Below, piece after piece: positions 17,116 through 27,953 of a stretch of DNA of 64,000 bases. The position numbers and the translations under genes are program-made. The stretch lies in contig NZ_JAKLTN010000001.1 in the NCBI RefSeq assembly GCF_022012295.1, forward strand, positions 310,001-374,000, written 5' to 3'. The notes beneath the pieces were generated by a model. The model worked only from the letters and a program-made list of their open reading frames with translations, ran no database searches and was not told where the DNA came from. The stretch comes from Dechloromonas hankyongensis. Its GTDB lineage: Bacteria > Pseudomonadota > Gammaproteobacteria > Burkholderiales > Rhodocyclaceae. Position 1 is the stretch's first letter. Every line of letters starts with the position of its first letter.

Positions 17116-17721
17116 CTATAGCGGTGTCGACCGGGAGATGTCGTCGATTCGCAGCGGGAACCAGGGGCATCGCTCGATGACAGGGTCGTAGCCCAGGAGC
17201 AGGAAGGCCATCGTTAAACCGGTGAACATCGGGAAGGCGTGACTTTCCAGATAACTACCGACGGCGGATTGAGTCAGGTTGGGCTCGTCGGTGAATATAA
17301 CTACCGCATAACCTCCAGGGTAGGGACCGTCTTTCAAGGCGTGGGTTCGTTTGGCCTTGGTGGCCAGGCGTTCGCTGATGCCGGCAAGGAAGGTTTCGCG
17401 GGTCCACACGATCCACTGGTCGGTACGTCCGGCCTGATAGTTGACGATGCCGCGCGGATCGACCAGTTCGGTGACTTCGATGGCGACGCGCCGGTGTTCG
17501 CTATCGACTCCCTCGCAATCCGGCGGATCGCTGCCCCGGCCGCGGCTGCGCACCTGATGGAACGCCGTCTGGCCATCAGCTTCCATGGAGGCGAGCAGGT
17601 AGCGGACGACGCCCAGCTCGGCCAGGTCACGATTCAGCGGCCATTCGAAAAACGTGGCATAGCCGCGCTTTTGCGAGCGTTCGATGTAGCCGAAGATGTT
17701 CGATGGATCGTCGCGGGGCAT
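17116..17721 (-). CDS. Hypothetical protein with possible PD-(D/E)XK-like nuclease core
   Basis: The 201-residue protein is not a family I can name. Residues 65-86 read SDPPDCEGV then AIEVTELVD. The D68 ... E82-x-T pattern, with a hydrophobic strand before the Glu, resembles the PD-(D/E)XK endonuclease core with the Lys replaced by Thr. The following part (NYQAGRTDQWIVWTRETFLAGI, YAVVIFTDEP) fits an alpha/beta fold. No methylase or helicase partner is adjacent, though a HerA-like ATPase lies 94 bases upstream on the same strand. The nuclease call is a hypothesis. Confidence 0.55.
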   Translation of the reverse strand: MPRDDPSNIFGYIERSQKRGYATFFEWPLNRDLAELGVVRYLLASMEADGQTAFHQVRSRGRGSDPPDCEGVDSEHRRVAIEVTELVDPRGIVNYQAGRTDQWIVWTRETFLAGISERLATKAKRTHALKDGPYPGGYAVVIFTDEPNLTQSAVGSYLESHAFPMFTGLTMAFLLLGYDPVIERCPWFPLRIDDISRSTPL

Positions 17722-17815
17722 CGCGGGCCGGTTCGCCTAGTGGCATCGGATAGCCAGTGTCCCGCCAGCCGGGGATGGCGTCAAATGCCGGTGCGGCACT
17801 CGACGCCAGTACGCC

Positions 17816-19438
17816 TTAGCGGCGGCCGCCGAGGATGGAGCCCAACACGCCGCGCAGGATCTGCTTGCCGATTTCGCGGCCGACCGTGCCGGCGACGCCG
17901 CGCGCCGCGCTCTTGGCGGCACTTTCCAGCACGCCTTCGTGGCGGCCGCCACGCGGGCCGGTGCTGCCGGTGAGGATTTCGCCGAGGCCGCCGAACAGGC
18001 CGCCGCCGGATTCCTGCTGCGGCGCCGGTGCGCTCTGGCGTTGCTGGGCTTGTTCGTAGCGCGGTTGCGGCTGCGGCTGGCCGGCGTGGTTGCCCCAGTC
18101 GTTGCCATTCATGCCGCCGTTCTGAGGAGCGGGGATGGCGCCGGGGGCGGCCTGGGTGGCGGCCGGCTTACCCTTGAGGACTTCGTAGGCCGATTCGCGG
18201 TCGACGGTCTGGCCGTAGGCGGCAAGCATGGGCGAGGCCTGGATCATGGCCTGGCGCTCGTCGGCGGTCAGCGGGCCGAGGCGCGAGGCGGGCGGGAAGA
18301 TGATGCTGCGCTCGACGACATTGGGACGTCCCTTGTCATCGAGAAAGGAGACCAGCGCCTCGCCGACGCCGAGTTCGGTAATGACGCTGGCGGCATCGAA
18401 CTTGGGATTGGCGCGCATGGTTTGGGCCGCGGCCTGCACGGCTTTCTGGTCGCGCGGCGTGAAGGCGCGCAGGGCATGCTGGACGCGGTTGCCGAGCTGC
18501 CCGAGGATTTTCTCGGGCACATCCAACGGGTTCTGGGTAACGAAATAGATACCGACGCCCTTGGAGCGGATCAAGCGGACGACCTGTTCGACCTTGTCGG
18601 TCAGCGCCTGCGGGGCATCGGTGAACAGCAGGTGTGCTTCGTCGAAGAAAAAAACCAGTTTCGGCTTGTCCAGGTCACCGGCTTCCGGCAGTTGCTCGAA
18701 CAGTTCGGAGAGCAGCCAGAGCAGGAAGGTGGAATAGAGCGCCGGGGCCTGCACCAGCTTTTCGGCGGCGAGCACGTTGATGACGCCGCGCCCGTTGCTG
18801 TCGGTCTGCATCAGGTCGTGGATGTTGAGCATCGGCTCGCCGAAGAACTGGTCGCCGCCTTGCTGTTCGAGCGTCAGCAGGCCGCGCTGGATGGCGCCGA
18901 TGGAGGCGGCGGCGATGTTGCCGTATTCGGTGGTGTAGCTCTTGGCGTTGTCGCCGACGTTCTGGACCATGGCGCGCAGGTCCTTGAGGTCGAGCAGCAG
19001 CAGACCCTGGTCGTCGGCGATCTTGAAGACCAGTTGCAGCACGCCGGCCTGGGTATCGTTGAGGTTGAGCAGGCGGGCGAGGAGCAGCGGGCCCATGTCG
19101 GACACGGTGGCGCGCACCGGCACGCCGCCCTGACCGAAGACGTCCCAGAAGGCGACGGAATTGGCGTAGGGCTGGAAGCCTTCGAGGCCGAGTTCGGCGA
19201 TGCGCTTGAGCAGCTTTTCCGAGGGGGTGCCGGCAGCACCCATGCCCGACAGGTCGCCCTTCACGTCGGCCATGAAAACCGGCACGCCGGCAAAGGACAG
19301 GCGCTCGGCGATCGATTGCAGGGTCACCGTCTTGCCGGTACCCGTCGCGCCGGTGATCAGGCCGTGGCGGTTGGCCATCTGCGGCAGCAGGGCGGGATAA
19401 CCGTCTTCGGATTTGGCGAGGTACAGGGGATCGGACAT
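17816..19438 (-). CDS. HerA-like ATPase, DUF853 family (YjgR type)
   Basis: The 540-residue P-loop ATPase has Walker A at residues 30-37 (GATGTGKT) and Walker B near 262 ([13 protein letters not shown]). [31 protein letters not shown] is the DUF853 signature. The C-terminal 100 residues are Gln/Pro/Gly-rich low complexity followed by a short Arg/Gly end. The fold is that of HerA/FtsK-type translocases, but the biological role of YjgR proteins is unknown. It is divergent from yebC with 146 bases between. Confidence 0.93.
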   Translation of the reverse strand: MSDPLYLAKSEDGYPALLPQMANRHGLITGATGTGKTVTLQSIAERLSFAGVPVFMADVKGDLSGMGAAGTPSEKLLKRIAELGLEGFQPYANSVAFWDVFGQGGVPVRATVSDMGPLLLARLLNLNDTQAGVLQLVFKIADDQGLLLLDLKDLRAMVQNVGDNAKSYTTEYGNIAAASIGAIQRGLLTLEQQGGDQFFGEPMLNIHDLMQTDSNGRGVINVLAAEKLVQAPALYSTFLLWLLSELFEQLPEAGDLDKPKLVFFFDEAHLLFTDAPQALTDKVEQVVRLIRSKGVGIYFVTQNPLDVPEKILGQLGNRVQHALRAFTPRDQKAVQAAAQTMRANPKFDAASVITELGVGEALVSFLDDKGRPNVVERSIIFPPASRLGPLTADERQAMIQASPMLAAYGQTVDRESAYEVLKGKPAATQAAPGAIPAPQNGGMNGNDWGNHAGQPQPQPRYEQAQQRQSAPAPQQESGGGLFGGLGEILTGSTGPRGGRHEGVLESAAKSAARGVAGTVGREIGKQILRGVLGSILGGRR

Positions 19439-19584
19439 GGCGGGGACTCCTAGTAAAAATTATCCAATCATTCTAGCAATGCCCGGGCCGGGCTTAGTGA
19501 CATCGCGTGACGCCGCCGAACTGACGAGAAGGCTTGCGGCGGGTAAAATCACGCCTTCTTCGTTTTTTGCAGTGGGAAATCATC

Positions 19585-20310
19585 ATGGCTGGTCATTCCA
19601 AGTGGGCCAATATTCAGCACCGTAAAGGTCGCCAGGACGAGAAGCGCGGCGCCGCCTTCTCCAAGATCGCCAAGGAAATCACCGTGGCCGCCAAGATGGG
19701 CGGCGGCGACATCAGCTTCAACCCGCGCCTGCGCGTGGCCGTCGACAAGGGCAAGGCGATCAACATGCCCAAGGACAAGATCGACACCGCCATCAAGAAG
19801 GGTACCGGGGAACTCGAAGGCGTCGATTACGTCGAGATCCGCTACGAAGGCTACGGCATCGGCGGCGCGGCGATCATGGTCGACTGCCTGACCGACAACA
19901 AGACCCGCACCGTCGCCGAAGTGCGCCATGCCTTCTCCAAGCACGGCGGCAACATGGGCACCGACGGCTGTGTGGCCTTCCAGTTCAAGCACTGCGGCCA
20001 GATGATCTTCGCCCCGGGCACCGACGAAGCGGCCCTGATGGATGCCGCCATCGAAGCCGGCGCCGACGACGTTAACACCAACGACGACGGTTCGATCGAA
20101 GTGATCACCGCACCGACCGAGTTCATCGCCGTCAAGGACGCGCTGGAAGCCGCCGGGTTCACGCCGGAATTCAGCGAAGTGACGATGAAGCCGGAAGGCG
20201 AGAACGTCTTCGTCGGCGACGATGCGCTCAGGATGCAGAAACTGCTTGACGCCCTGGAAAGCCTCGACGACGTGCAGGAAATCTATACCACCGCCGTCAT
20301 CGAAGAATAA
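19585..20310 (+). CDS. yebC: YebC/PmpR-family protein
   Basis: The 241-residue protein begins [22 protein letters not shown], the unmistakable YebC N-terminus, and has [23 protein letters not shown] in the middle. Family members bind DNA or the ribosome and have been described as regulators and as factors that help translate proline-rich stretches. The start codon is the second of two possible; a longer frame upstream has no support. It heads the series that leads to ruvCAB, which is its usual neighbourhood. Confidence 0.96.
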   Translation: MAGHSKWANIQHRKGRQDEKRGAAFSKIAKEITVAAKMGGGDISFNPRLRVAVDKGKAINMPKDKIDTAIKKGTGELEGVDYVEIRYEGYGIGGAAIMVDCLTDNKTRTVAEVRHAFSKHGGNMGTDGCVAFQFKHCGQMIFAPGTDEAALMDAAIEAGADDVNTNDDGSIEVITAPTEFIAVKDALEAAGFTPEFSEVTMKPEGENVFVGDDALRMQKLLDALESLDDVQEIYTTAVIEE

Positions 20311-20388
20311 GACGTTAGCCGACGATCCCTTGCCATTCGGCGGGGATCGCGCCGCTTTGATTGCCGTTCGCGCCACCAAGGATTTACC

Positions 20389-20865
20389 GTGAAACTTCGC
20401 CTGCTCGCCCCCGCCCTGTTGCTTGCCTGCCTGAGCCTGTCCGCCACCGCGGCGCAATACGCCTGTCCGGACCTCGGCGGCGCCAAGCAGGTCAACGCCT
20501 GCCCGACCGAGGACGAGCTGAAGCACACCTACAGCGGCTTCTGCAGCGACGACAAGAAGGTCTACGGCGGCGAGACCGACAACTGCATCCGCTACAAGGA
20601 CTACCGGGCGATGAAGAACAACGCCCTGTGGGAATCAGCCGATGGCGTTTTCGACGGCTACGTGTCCTGCGACCTGCCGAAAGCCAAGGTCCAGGCCTTG
20701 AAGGCGAGCAGCATGAAGATCGAGAAGCAGGGTTCGCTGACCAAGGTGGTGTGCAGCTATCCAAACGGTGTGAGTTTCACCCATCGGACCAAGGCCGCCT
20801 GCAAGGTCGACGACGACCAGGCCTGCGCGGCCAAACCGGGCGGCTGCCAGGCCACTTGCGACTGA
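20389..20865 (+). CDS. Secreted cysteine-rich protein of unknown function
   Basis: The 158-residue protein starts with GTG behind AAGGATT. A signal peptide (KLRLLAPALLLACLSLSATAA) leads to a mature part with ten Cys (26, 38, 52, 66, 94, 122, 138, 146, 153, 157), an even number that suggests five disulfides in the periplasm. I do not recognise the family. It sits 78 bases after yebC and 16 bases before an exonuclease gene, an odd place for a secreted protein. No membrane anchor is present. Confidence 0.7.
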   Translation: MKLRLLAPALLLACLSLSATAAQYACPDLGGAKQVNACPTEDELKHTYSGFCSDDKKVYGGETDNCIRYKDYRAMKNNALWESADGVFDGYVSCDLPKAKVQALKASSMKIEKQGSLTKVVCSYPNGVSFTHRTKAACKVDDDQACAAKPGGCQATCD

Positions 20866-20881
20866 GCCGCACGGCCGCTGC

Positions 20882-21385
20882 ATGATCCAGCCGGCCATCA
20901 TCGATATCGAAGCCTCGGGATTCGGCCGCGGCAGCTATCCGATCGAGGTCGGCTACTACCTGCCGAACGGCCGGGCCTACTGCACGCTGATCGCGCCGGA
21001 ACCCGAGTGGACGCACTGGGATGAATCGGCCGAGCAGGTGCACGGCATCCGCCGCGACATCCTGCTCGCCAAGGGCAAACCGGCCGTCGAGGTCTGCCTC
21101 GACCTGAATCGCCAGTTGCGCGGCCAGTTCATCTACTGCGATGCGTGGTCCTACGATTACGTCTGGCTCGGCAAGCTGTACGACGCGGCCGGCCTGGTGC
21201 CGACCTTTACCCTGAAGGACATCCGCGACCTGCTCGGCGACTGCGAGAAGACGCTGTGGCAAGCCACCCGCGCCGCCGTCGAACTGCGCCTGCAATTGCG
21301 CCGCCACCGGGCGAGCAGCGATGCCCGCATGCTGTTCGAAACGCTGCTCGAGGCCCGCCAGCGCTGCGGGCGGCACGGAATTTAA
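20882..21385 (+). CDS. DEDDh-type 3'-5' exonuclease-like protein
   Basis: The 167-residue protein has the exonuclease triad pattern: Asp8 and Glu10 in [10 protein letters not shown], Asp87/Asp92 in [12 protein letters not shown], and His142 with Asp147 in [10 protein letters not shown]. These are the metal-binding acids and general-base His of the DnaQ/RNase T superfamily. It is shorter than DnaQ epsilon and has no other domain. It ends immediately before the EamA gene (no gap) in the yebC-ruvCAB run, which suggests a DNA repair or RNA-trimming role. Confidence 0.82.
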   Translation: MIQPAIIDIEASGFGRGSYPIEVGYYLPNGRAYCTLIAPEPEWTHWDESAEQVHGIRRDILLAKGKPAVEVCLDLNRQLRGQFIYCDAWSYDYVWLGKLYDAAGLVPTFTLKDIRDLLGDCEKTLWQATRAAVELRLQLRRHRASSDARMLFETLLEARQRCGRHGI

Positions 21386-22234
21386 ATGCAACGATTCGCC
21401 CCCTTCCTGTTCGTCTTCCTGTGGAGCACCGGCTTCGTCGGCGCCAAGTACGGCATGCCGTATGCCGAGCCGCTCTCCTTCCTGCTCACCCGCTACGTGC
21501 TGGTGATCGCCCTGATGCTGCCCATCGCGCTGGCCACGCGGGCACCGTGGCCGAAGTGGCCGCAGGAATGGCTGCACATCGGCGTTTCCGGCGTACTGGT
21601 CCACGCCATCTACCTGGGCGGGGTTTTCGTGGCGATCAAGCACGGCCTGTCGGCGGGCGTCACGGCGCTGGTCGTCGGCATGCAGCCCCTGCTCACCGCC
21701 TTTGGCTCGGGATGGCTGGGCGAGAAAGTGAGCGCTCGCCAGTGGGGCGGCCTGGTCCTCGGCTTCATCGGCGTCGGCCTGGTCGTTTCCGGCAAGCTGG
21801 GCGCCGGCGCCCTCGGCCCGATGCTGATCCCCGCCTTCGTCGCGCTGCTCGGCATCACCGCCGGCACGCTGTACCAGAAGCGCTTTTGCCCGAAATTCGA
21901 CCTGCGCAGCGGTTCGGTCATCCAATTCGTGCCGACGGCCATCGTCACGGCCATCGCCGTCGCCGCTTTCGAGGACTACAACATCGAGTGGAACGGCCAT
22001 TTCCTGTTCGCGCTGGGCTGGCTGGTGCTGGTGTTGTCGCTCGGCGCCATCAGCCTGCTCAACCTGCTCATCCGCAGCGGAAGCGCGGTCAACGTCGCCA
22101 GCCTGTTCTACCTGACGCCGCCGACCACGGCACTGATCGCCTTTGCCGTCTTCGGCGAAACCCTGACGCTGACCGCCGTGATCGGCATGGTGGTGGCGGT
22201 GAGCGGCGTCTATCTGGTGGCGAGGACGAAATGA
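21386..22234 (+). CDS. EamA/DMT-family transporter
   Basis: The 282-residue protein has ten predicted membrane helices beginning [50 protein letters not shown] and [22 protein letters not shown] mark the two EamA repeats. The start codon directly follows the exonuclease stop. Its stop overlaps the ruvC start by four bases (ATGA), so it is translationally coupled to ruvC. The substrate is unknown. Confidence 0.92.
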   Translation: MQRFAPFLFVFLWSTGFVGAKYGMPYAEPLSFLLTRYVLVIALMLPIALATRAPWPKWPQEWLHIGVSGVLVHAIYLGGVFVAIKHGLSAGVTALVVGMQPLLTAFGSGWLGEKVSARQWGGLVLGFIGVGLVVSGKLGAGALGPMLIPAFVALLGITAGTLYQKRFCPKFDLRSGSVIQFVPTAIVTAIAVAAFEDYNIEWNGHFLFALGWLVLVLSLGAISLLNLLIRSGSAVNVASLFYLTPPTTALIAFAVFGETLTLTAVIGMVVAVSGVYLVARTK

Positions 22235-22764
22235 GCGCCCCGCGCATTCTCGGCATCGACCCCGGCCTGCGGGTGACCGGCTTTGGGGTCATCGAGAAGC
22301 ACGGCAACCAGCTCCTGTACGTAGCCAGCGGCTGCATCAAGTCCAACGACAAGCAGGCCCTGCCCGAGCGCATCGCCACGCTGTTCGCCGGGATCAGCGA
22401 AGTGATCGCCACCTACCGGCCGGATCAGGCAGCGGTGGAAAAGGTGTTCGTCAACGTCAATCCGCAATCGACCCTGCTCCTTGGCCAGGCGCGCGGCGCG
22501 GCAATCAGCGCCCTGGTCCATGGCGGGCTGCCGGTGGCCGAATACACCGCGCTGCAGGTCAAGCAGGCGGTGGTCGGCCACGGCAAGGCGGCCAAGGAAC
22601 AGGTGCAGGACATGGTGGTCAGACTGCTTTCGCTACCCGGCGCGCCGACCGCCGACGCCGCCGATGCCTTGGCCTGCGCCATTGCCCATGCCCATGGCGG
22701 ACAAGGTCTGGGCGCTTTGGCGACCGCCGGCTATCGCGTTCGCGGCGGCCGCCTGATAGGATGA
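22231..22764 (+). CDS. ruvC: Crossover junction endodeoxyribonuclease RuvC
   Basis: The 177-residue Holliday-junction resolvase has the four catalytic acids at Asp10 (ILGIDPGLR), Glu70 (AAVEKVF), Asp142 and Asp145 (TADAADALA). These correspond to Asp7, Glu66, Asp138 and Asp141 of the E. coli enzyme. It cuts junctions moved by RuvAB. The ATG overlaps the previous stop. ruvA begins 33 bases later. Confidence 0.98.
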   Translation: MSAPRILGIDPGLRVTGFGVIEKHGNQLLYVASGCIKSNDKQALPERIATLFAGISEVIATYRPDQAAVEKVFVNVNPQSTLLLGQARGAAISALVHGGLPVAEYTALQVKQAVVGHGKAAKEQVQDMVVRLLSLPGAPTADAADALACAIAHAHGGQGLGALATAGYRVRGGRLIG

Positions 22765-22797
22765 CACCTGTTTGAACATACAGTATCGCGATAAGCC

Positions 22798-23376
22798 ATG
22801 ATCGGACGCCTGACCGGCACCCTCGCCGAAAAAAATCCGCCGCAGATCGTGCTCGACGTCAATGGCGTCGGCTACGAGCTCGACGTGCCGATGAGCACCT
22901 TCTACAACCTGCCGGCGGCCGGCGAGAAAACCAAGCTGCTGACCCATTTCGCAGTGCGCGAGGACGGGCATTTCCTCTACGGTTTCCTGACCGAGGCCGA
23001 GCGGTTCGCCTTCCGCCAGTTGCTTAAAGTCTCCGGCATCGGTGCACGGACGGCGTTATCGGTGCTCTCCGGCTTGTCGGTCAACGACCTGTCGGCCGCC
23101 GTGGCGCAGCAAGAACTGGGTCGCCTGATCAAGATTCCCGGCATCGGCAAGAAGACCGCAGAGCGCCTGCTGCTCGAATTGAAGGGCAAGCTGGCCGACG
23201 CCACCGGCGTCTCGCTGCATGCGCCGGTCGATGATGCCAAGCAGGACATCGCCAACGCCCTGCTCGCCCTAGGCTACAACGAGAAGGAGGCGACCGCGGC
23301 GATGAAAGCTTTGCCGGCCGATGTCGGCACCTCCGACGGTATCCGGCAGGCCCTCAAGCTGCTGTCCAAGGTCTGA
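22798..23376 (+). CDS. ruvA: Holliday junction branch migration protein RuvA
   Basis: The 192-residue protein has the OB-fold domain I ([28 protein letters not shown]), the two helix-hairpin-helix motifs of domain II ([14 protein letters not shown] and [20 protein letters not shown]), and the C-terminal domain III that contacts RuvB. It binds four-way junctions as a tetramer. Its stop codon overlaps the start of the downstream permease gene by one base (TGATG). Confidence 0.98.
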   Translation: MIGRLTGTLAEKNPPQIVLDVNGVGYELDVPMSTFYNLPAAGEKTKLLTHFAVREDGHFLYGFLTEAERFAFRQLLKVSGIGARTALSVLSGLSVNDLSAAVAQQELGRLIKIPGIGKKTAERLLLELKGKLADATGVSLHAPVDDAKQDIANALLALGYNEKEATAAMKALPADVGTSDGIRQALKLLSKV

Positions 23377-24427
23377 TGATCGAGGAACAGGACCCCAAGC
23401 GACTGGCGCAGATGGCGCTGGTGGTGCTGCTAATCATCGGCTGCATCGCCCTGCTGCTGCCCTTCATCGGCGCCGTGCTGTTCGCCTTCGTGATCTGGAT
23501 GTGCAGCTGGCGTTTCTATGCCGAAAAACTGCTCCCCCGGCTGGCCGGACGCGACACCCTCGGCGCCTCGCTGATGACCCTGGGGCTGGTCCTCGTAATG
23601 CTGCTGCCCATGCTCTTCTTGGCCGGCTCGCTGGCCAGCGGCGCCAATCAGCTGATCGACTTCCTCAAGGACTATCTCGAGCAAGGCCTGCCATCCCATG
23701 CGCCGAGCTGGCTAAGCGGCCTGCCGGTCGTCGGCAGCGAGATCGACGCCAGCTGGCACCGCGTCGCCCGCAGCCGCGCCGAATTGACGGCGCTGCTCGG
23801 TCAATTGGTCGCGCCGGCCCGGCAATTCGCCCTCGTCCTCGGAGGCATCGTCGCCAACGGCCTGCTGCAACTGGCGCTGGTGCTGTTCGTCGTTTTCTTC
23901 CTGTACCGCGACGGAACGGCAATCAGCCAGGCGCTCTACGTCGGCGCCCGCAAGCTGGGTGGCGAACTCGGCGAGGACATGCTCGACAAGGCGCGCGGCA
24001 CGGTGGTCGGCGTCATGCTCGGCATCGTCGGCACCGCCGCGGCGCAGGGCACAGTGGCGATGATCGGCTTCCTGATCGCCGGCGTGCCGACCGCCATGCT
24101 GCTCGGCTTCGCCACCTTCTTCCTGTCCATGATCCCCATCGGCCCGCCACTGATCTGGGGCGGCGCCGCAGCCTGGCTGTACAACGACGGGCAGACCGGC
24201 TGGGCGATTTTCATGGTGCTGTACGGCCTGCTGGTGATCAGCAGCATCGACAACTTCGTCAAACCCATCCTGATCGCCCGCGGCGCCGGGCTGTCCATCC
24301 TGCTCATCGCCCTCGGCGTGCTCGGCGGCGTGCTGGTCTTCGGCTTTATCGGCATCTTCCTCGGGCCGGTGCTGCTGGCCCTCGGCGACATGCTGCTGCA
24401 GCGCTGGCTGCGTGAGGAACTAGACAC

Positions 24428-24431
<4 letters not shown>
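23376..24431 (+). CDS. AI-2E-family (PerM-type) membrane permease
   Basis: The 351-residue protein has about eight membrane helices and matches the AI-2E/PerM family: the block [15 protein letters not shown] and the C-terminal [22 protein letters not shown] are diagnostic. Members have been linked to export of autoinducer-2, sodium or other ions; this copy cannot be assigned. It lies between ruvA and ruvB with 1-base and 4-base overlaps, so it will be translated with them despite no obvious link to recombination. Confidence 0.92.
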
Positions 24432-25486
<1,055 letters not shown>

Positions 25487-25614
25487 TCTATGTCATCCGA
25501 CTGGCGCGGCAGACGTTAAGCATCGGGACGTCGGCAATTTTCCGCGAACGGTGGCAATCCTCGCGGAAACAGACCGTTACAAAACAATGCTGCAACGCAA
25601 GGTAAAATCCCGGG

Positions 25615-26037
25615 ATGAAATTTGAGCCGAACCCCAACGCCTTCTCCATTCCGGTGCGCGTCTACTACGAAGACACCGATGCAGGCGGGGTCGTCTACTA
25701 CGCCAATTACCTGAAATTCTTCGAACGTTGCCGCACCGAATGGATGCGTGTGGCAGGCCATGACCAGCGCCAGCTGGCGCTCGAAGTGGGCATCGGTTTC
25801 GTGGCGCGCAAGGCCAATTGCGAATACCTGCGTCCGGCCCACCTCGACGACCAGCTGACGGTCGGTCTCGAAGTGGAAAAACTGACCCGCGTGCGCGTGG
25901 TTTTCCGCCAGCATGTGCGCCGCGGCAACGACGAACTGGTCACCGGCACCGTCGAAATCGCCTGTGTCGACATGGCGACCATGAAACCCGCCCCCATTCC
26001 CGATTTTCTGTATTCCAAGCTGGAAGCGCTTAAATGA
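25615..26037 (+). CDS. ybgC: Tol-Pal-associated acyl-CoA thioesterase YbgC
   Basis: This 140-residue hot-dog thioesterase has the catalytic Asp22 in [17 protein letters not shown] and [11 protein letters not shown], both diagnostic. It hydrolyses acyl-CoA thioesters and is linked to phospholipid metabolism at the inner membrane. It is the first gene of the tol-pal operon and its stop overlaps the tolQ start by four bases. A 128-base gap after ruvB holds a TAAAAT at about 25600 that could be the -10 of the operon promoter. Confidence 0.96.
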   Translation: MKFEPNPNAFSIPVRVYYEDTDAGGVVYYANYLKFFERCRTEWMRVAGHDQRQLALEVGIGFVARKANCEYLRPAHLDDQLTVGLEVEKLTRVRVVFRQHVRRGNDELVTGTVEIACVDMATMKPAPIPDFLYSKLEALK

Positions 26038-26711
26038 ACGTCACCCAGGACCTCTCCATCCTCCACCTGATTCTCGAAGCCAGTGCTGTCGTGCAGGCCG
26101 TCATGGCCTTGCTCGCCGGCGTCTCCGTGATGTCCTGGTACTACATCTTCATGAAGTGGTTCGCCGTGCGCCAGGCACGCAGCAAGACCGAGACCTTCGA
26201 GCGCGACTTCTGGTCCGGCGGCGATCTGAACAGCCTGTACAACAGCGCGGTGAACGACCGGCACAATGCCGGCTCGATGGAACGCATCTTCGAAGCCGGC
26301 TTCCGCGAATTCACCAAGCTGCGCGGCCAGAAGAACCTCGACCCCAAGGATATCGTCGATGGTTCCCGCCGCGCCATGCGCGCCACCTACCAGCGCGAGA
26401 TGGATGGCCTCGAATCGCACCTCGCCTTCCTCGCTTCGGTCGGCTCGGTGTCACCGTACATCGGCCTGTTCGGCACTGTCTGGGGCATCATGCACGCCTT
26501 CCGCGGCCTGTCCAACGTCGGCCAGGCGACCCTCGCCTCGGTCGCCCCGGGCATTGCTGAAGCGCTGGTCGCCACCGCCATCGGCCTGTTCGCGGCCATT
26601 CCGGCCGTGCTCGCCTACAACCGCTTTTCGCATGACATCGACCGTCTCGCCGTACGCTACGAGTCGTTCATGGAGGAGTTCTCCAACATCATCCAGCGGC
26701 AGATGCGGTAA
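26034..26711 (+). CDS. tolQ: Tol-Pal system protein TolQ
   Basis: The 225-residue inner-membrane protein has three membrane helices in the MotA/TolQ/ExbB layout: [20 protein letters not shown], then [19 protein letters not shown], and [24 protein letters not shown]. With TolR it forms the proton-driven motor that energises TolA. It overlaps ybgC by four bases and precedes tolR by three. Confidence 0.97.
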   Translation: MNVTQDLSILHLILEASAVVQAVMALLAGVSVMSWYYIFMKWFAVRQARSKTETFERDFWSGGDLNSLYNSAVNDRHNAGSMERIFEAGFREFTKLRGQKNLDPKDIVDGSRRAMRATYQREMDGLESHLAFLASVGSVSPYIGLFGTVWGIMHAFRGLSNVGQATLASVAPGIAEALVATAIGLFAAIPAVLAYNRFSHDIDRLAVRYESFMEEFSNIIQRQMR

Positions 26712-26714
26712 GCC

Positions 26715-27116
26715 ATGCGCCAGCGCCGCCTGAAAAACGAAATCAACGTCGTGCCGTACATCGACGTCATGCTGGTGCTGCTCGTCATCTTCATGGTGGC
26801 GACGCCGATGATGACCACCGGCTCGGTCGACCTGCCGACCTCCGGCACCGCGCCGCAGAAGCCGGACAAGTACCTGAAGGTCCAGGTCAAGCAGGATGGC
26901 GCGCTGACCGTGTTCGACGCCGACGGCAAGCCGACCAAGGTCAAGGGCCTGAAGAACCTGAAGGACACGCTGCTTCCGTTGCGCGGCGACGACGAAAAGA
27001 TGCCGGTGCTGGTCGCCGGCGACAAGGAAACCCAGTACAAGAACGTCATCGAGGTACTCGATGAGGTCAAGAAAATGCGTTTCGAGCGGGTCGGCCTGGA
27101 AACCAGCAGCAAGTAA
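26715..27116 (+). CDS. tolR: Tol-Pal system protein TolR
   Basis: The 133-residue protein has a single N-terminal membrane helix containing the conserved proton-relay Asp ([22 protein letters not shown]). A periplasmic domain follows that binds peptidoglycan. ExbD/TolR family, standard length. It is between tolQ and tolA with 3-base gaps. Confidence 0.97.
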   Translation: MRQRRLKNEINVVPYIDVMLVLLVIFMVATPMMTTGSVDLPTSGTAPQKPDKYLKVQVKQDGALTVFDADGKPTKVKGLKNLKDTLLPLRGDDEKMPVLVAGDKETQYKNVIEVLDEVKKMRFERVGLETSSK

Positions 27117-27119
27117 GCA

Positions 27120-27932
27120 ATGATCCTCGAACGCCCCGAAGAACCCGGCAAGAAATATGCGCTAGCGCTCACCGTGCTGGTGCATGCGCTGCTGCTCGCC
27201 TTCCTGTTCTTCGGCGTGCAATGGAAGCGCAGCAAGCCGGAGGTCTACGAGGTCGAACTGTGGTCGCCGACGCCGCGGCCGGCACAGGTCGTCCAACCGC
27301 CGCCGCCCCCGCCTGAACCGGTGGTGAAGCCGCAACCCAAGCCCGAACCCAAGCCGGAACCAAAGGTCGAGCCGCCGCCCCCGAAGAAGCCGGACATTGC
27401 GGTCAAGGAAGAGAAGAAAAAGCCCGAGCCGCCCAAGCCGGAGCCCAAGAAACCGGAACCGCCCAAACCCGAACCGAAAAAGCCGGAGCCGCCGAAGCCG
27501 GAAGCCAAGCCCCAGCCCAAGGTCGATCCGTTCAAGGAAATGCTGGAGCGCGAAGAGCGTCAGCTGAAATCCTCGGCCAAGTCGGCTGCCACGGCGCAGC
27601 AGATGGCCAATGCGGCGGCAGCGGAATCGGAACAGCGGGCCTCGTCGAACAAACGCGGCAAGGCCGATTACGCCAACAAGATCCGCGGCAAGATTCGCGG
27701 CAATATCATCTTGCCGCCCAGCATCCAGGGCAATCCGGAAGCTGTCTTCGTGGTGGATCAATTGCCGACAGGCGAAGTCCTTGAAGTCCGCCTCAAGCGC
27801 TCGAGCGGCAACCCGGCCCTCGATGCCGCCATCGAGCGAGCAATCCGCAAATCCTCACCGCTGCCCAAACCGGATGATCCGTCGCTGTTCGAACGGACTC
27901 TGGAAATCAAATACCGGCCATTTGAAGAGTAA
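27120..27932 (+). CDS. tolA: Cell envelope integrity protein TolA
   Basis: The 270-residue protein has a short cytoplasmic end, one membrane helix (ALALTVLVHALLLAFLFFGVQW), a long Pro/Lys/Glu-rich periplasmic stalk (residues 55-135) and a C-terminal TonB-like domain (ADYANKIRGKIRGNIILPPSI to the end). It spans the periplasm to reach TolB and Pal. The stalk includes a perfect 10-residue tandem repeat (see 27417-27506). It is shorter than E. coli TolA, which has a long Ala-rich helix instead. Confidence 0.94.
   Translation: MILERPEEPGKKYALALTVLVHALLLAFLFFGVQWKRSKPEVYEVELWSPTPRPAQVVQPPPPPPEPVVKPQPKPEPKPEPKVEPPPPKKPDIAVKEEKKKPEPPKPEPKKPEPPKPEPKKPEPPKPEAKPQPKVDPFKEMLEREERQLKSSAKSAATAQQMANAAAAESEQRASSNKRGKADYANKIRGKIRGNIILPPSIQGNPEAVFVVDQLPTGEVLEVRLKRSSGNPALDAAIERAIRKSSPLPKPDDPSLFERTLEIKYRPFEE
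27417..27506 (+). repeat. 30-base tandem repeat in tolA (KKPEPPKPEP x3)
   Basis: Residues 100-129 of TolA are three consecutive copies of KKPEPPKPEP; the last copy ends in Ala. The DNA copies differ at several third positions, so the protein repeat is kept while the DNA has drifted. The stiff polyproline-like stalk would set the reach of TolA across the periplasm, and copy number could vary between strains. Confidence 0.85.
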
Positions 27933-27953
27933 AATCGCGCGAAAGTTTTGAAA

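Noticed and set aside
20318-20352. Terminator after yebC
   Set aside because: CGATCCC and GGGATCG can pair, but the loop is long and no T-run follows.
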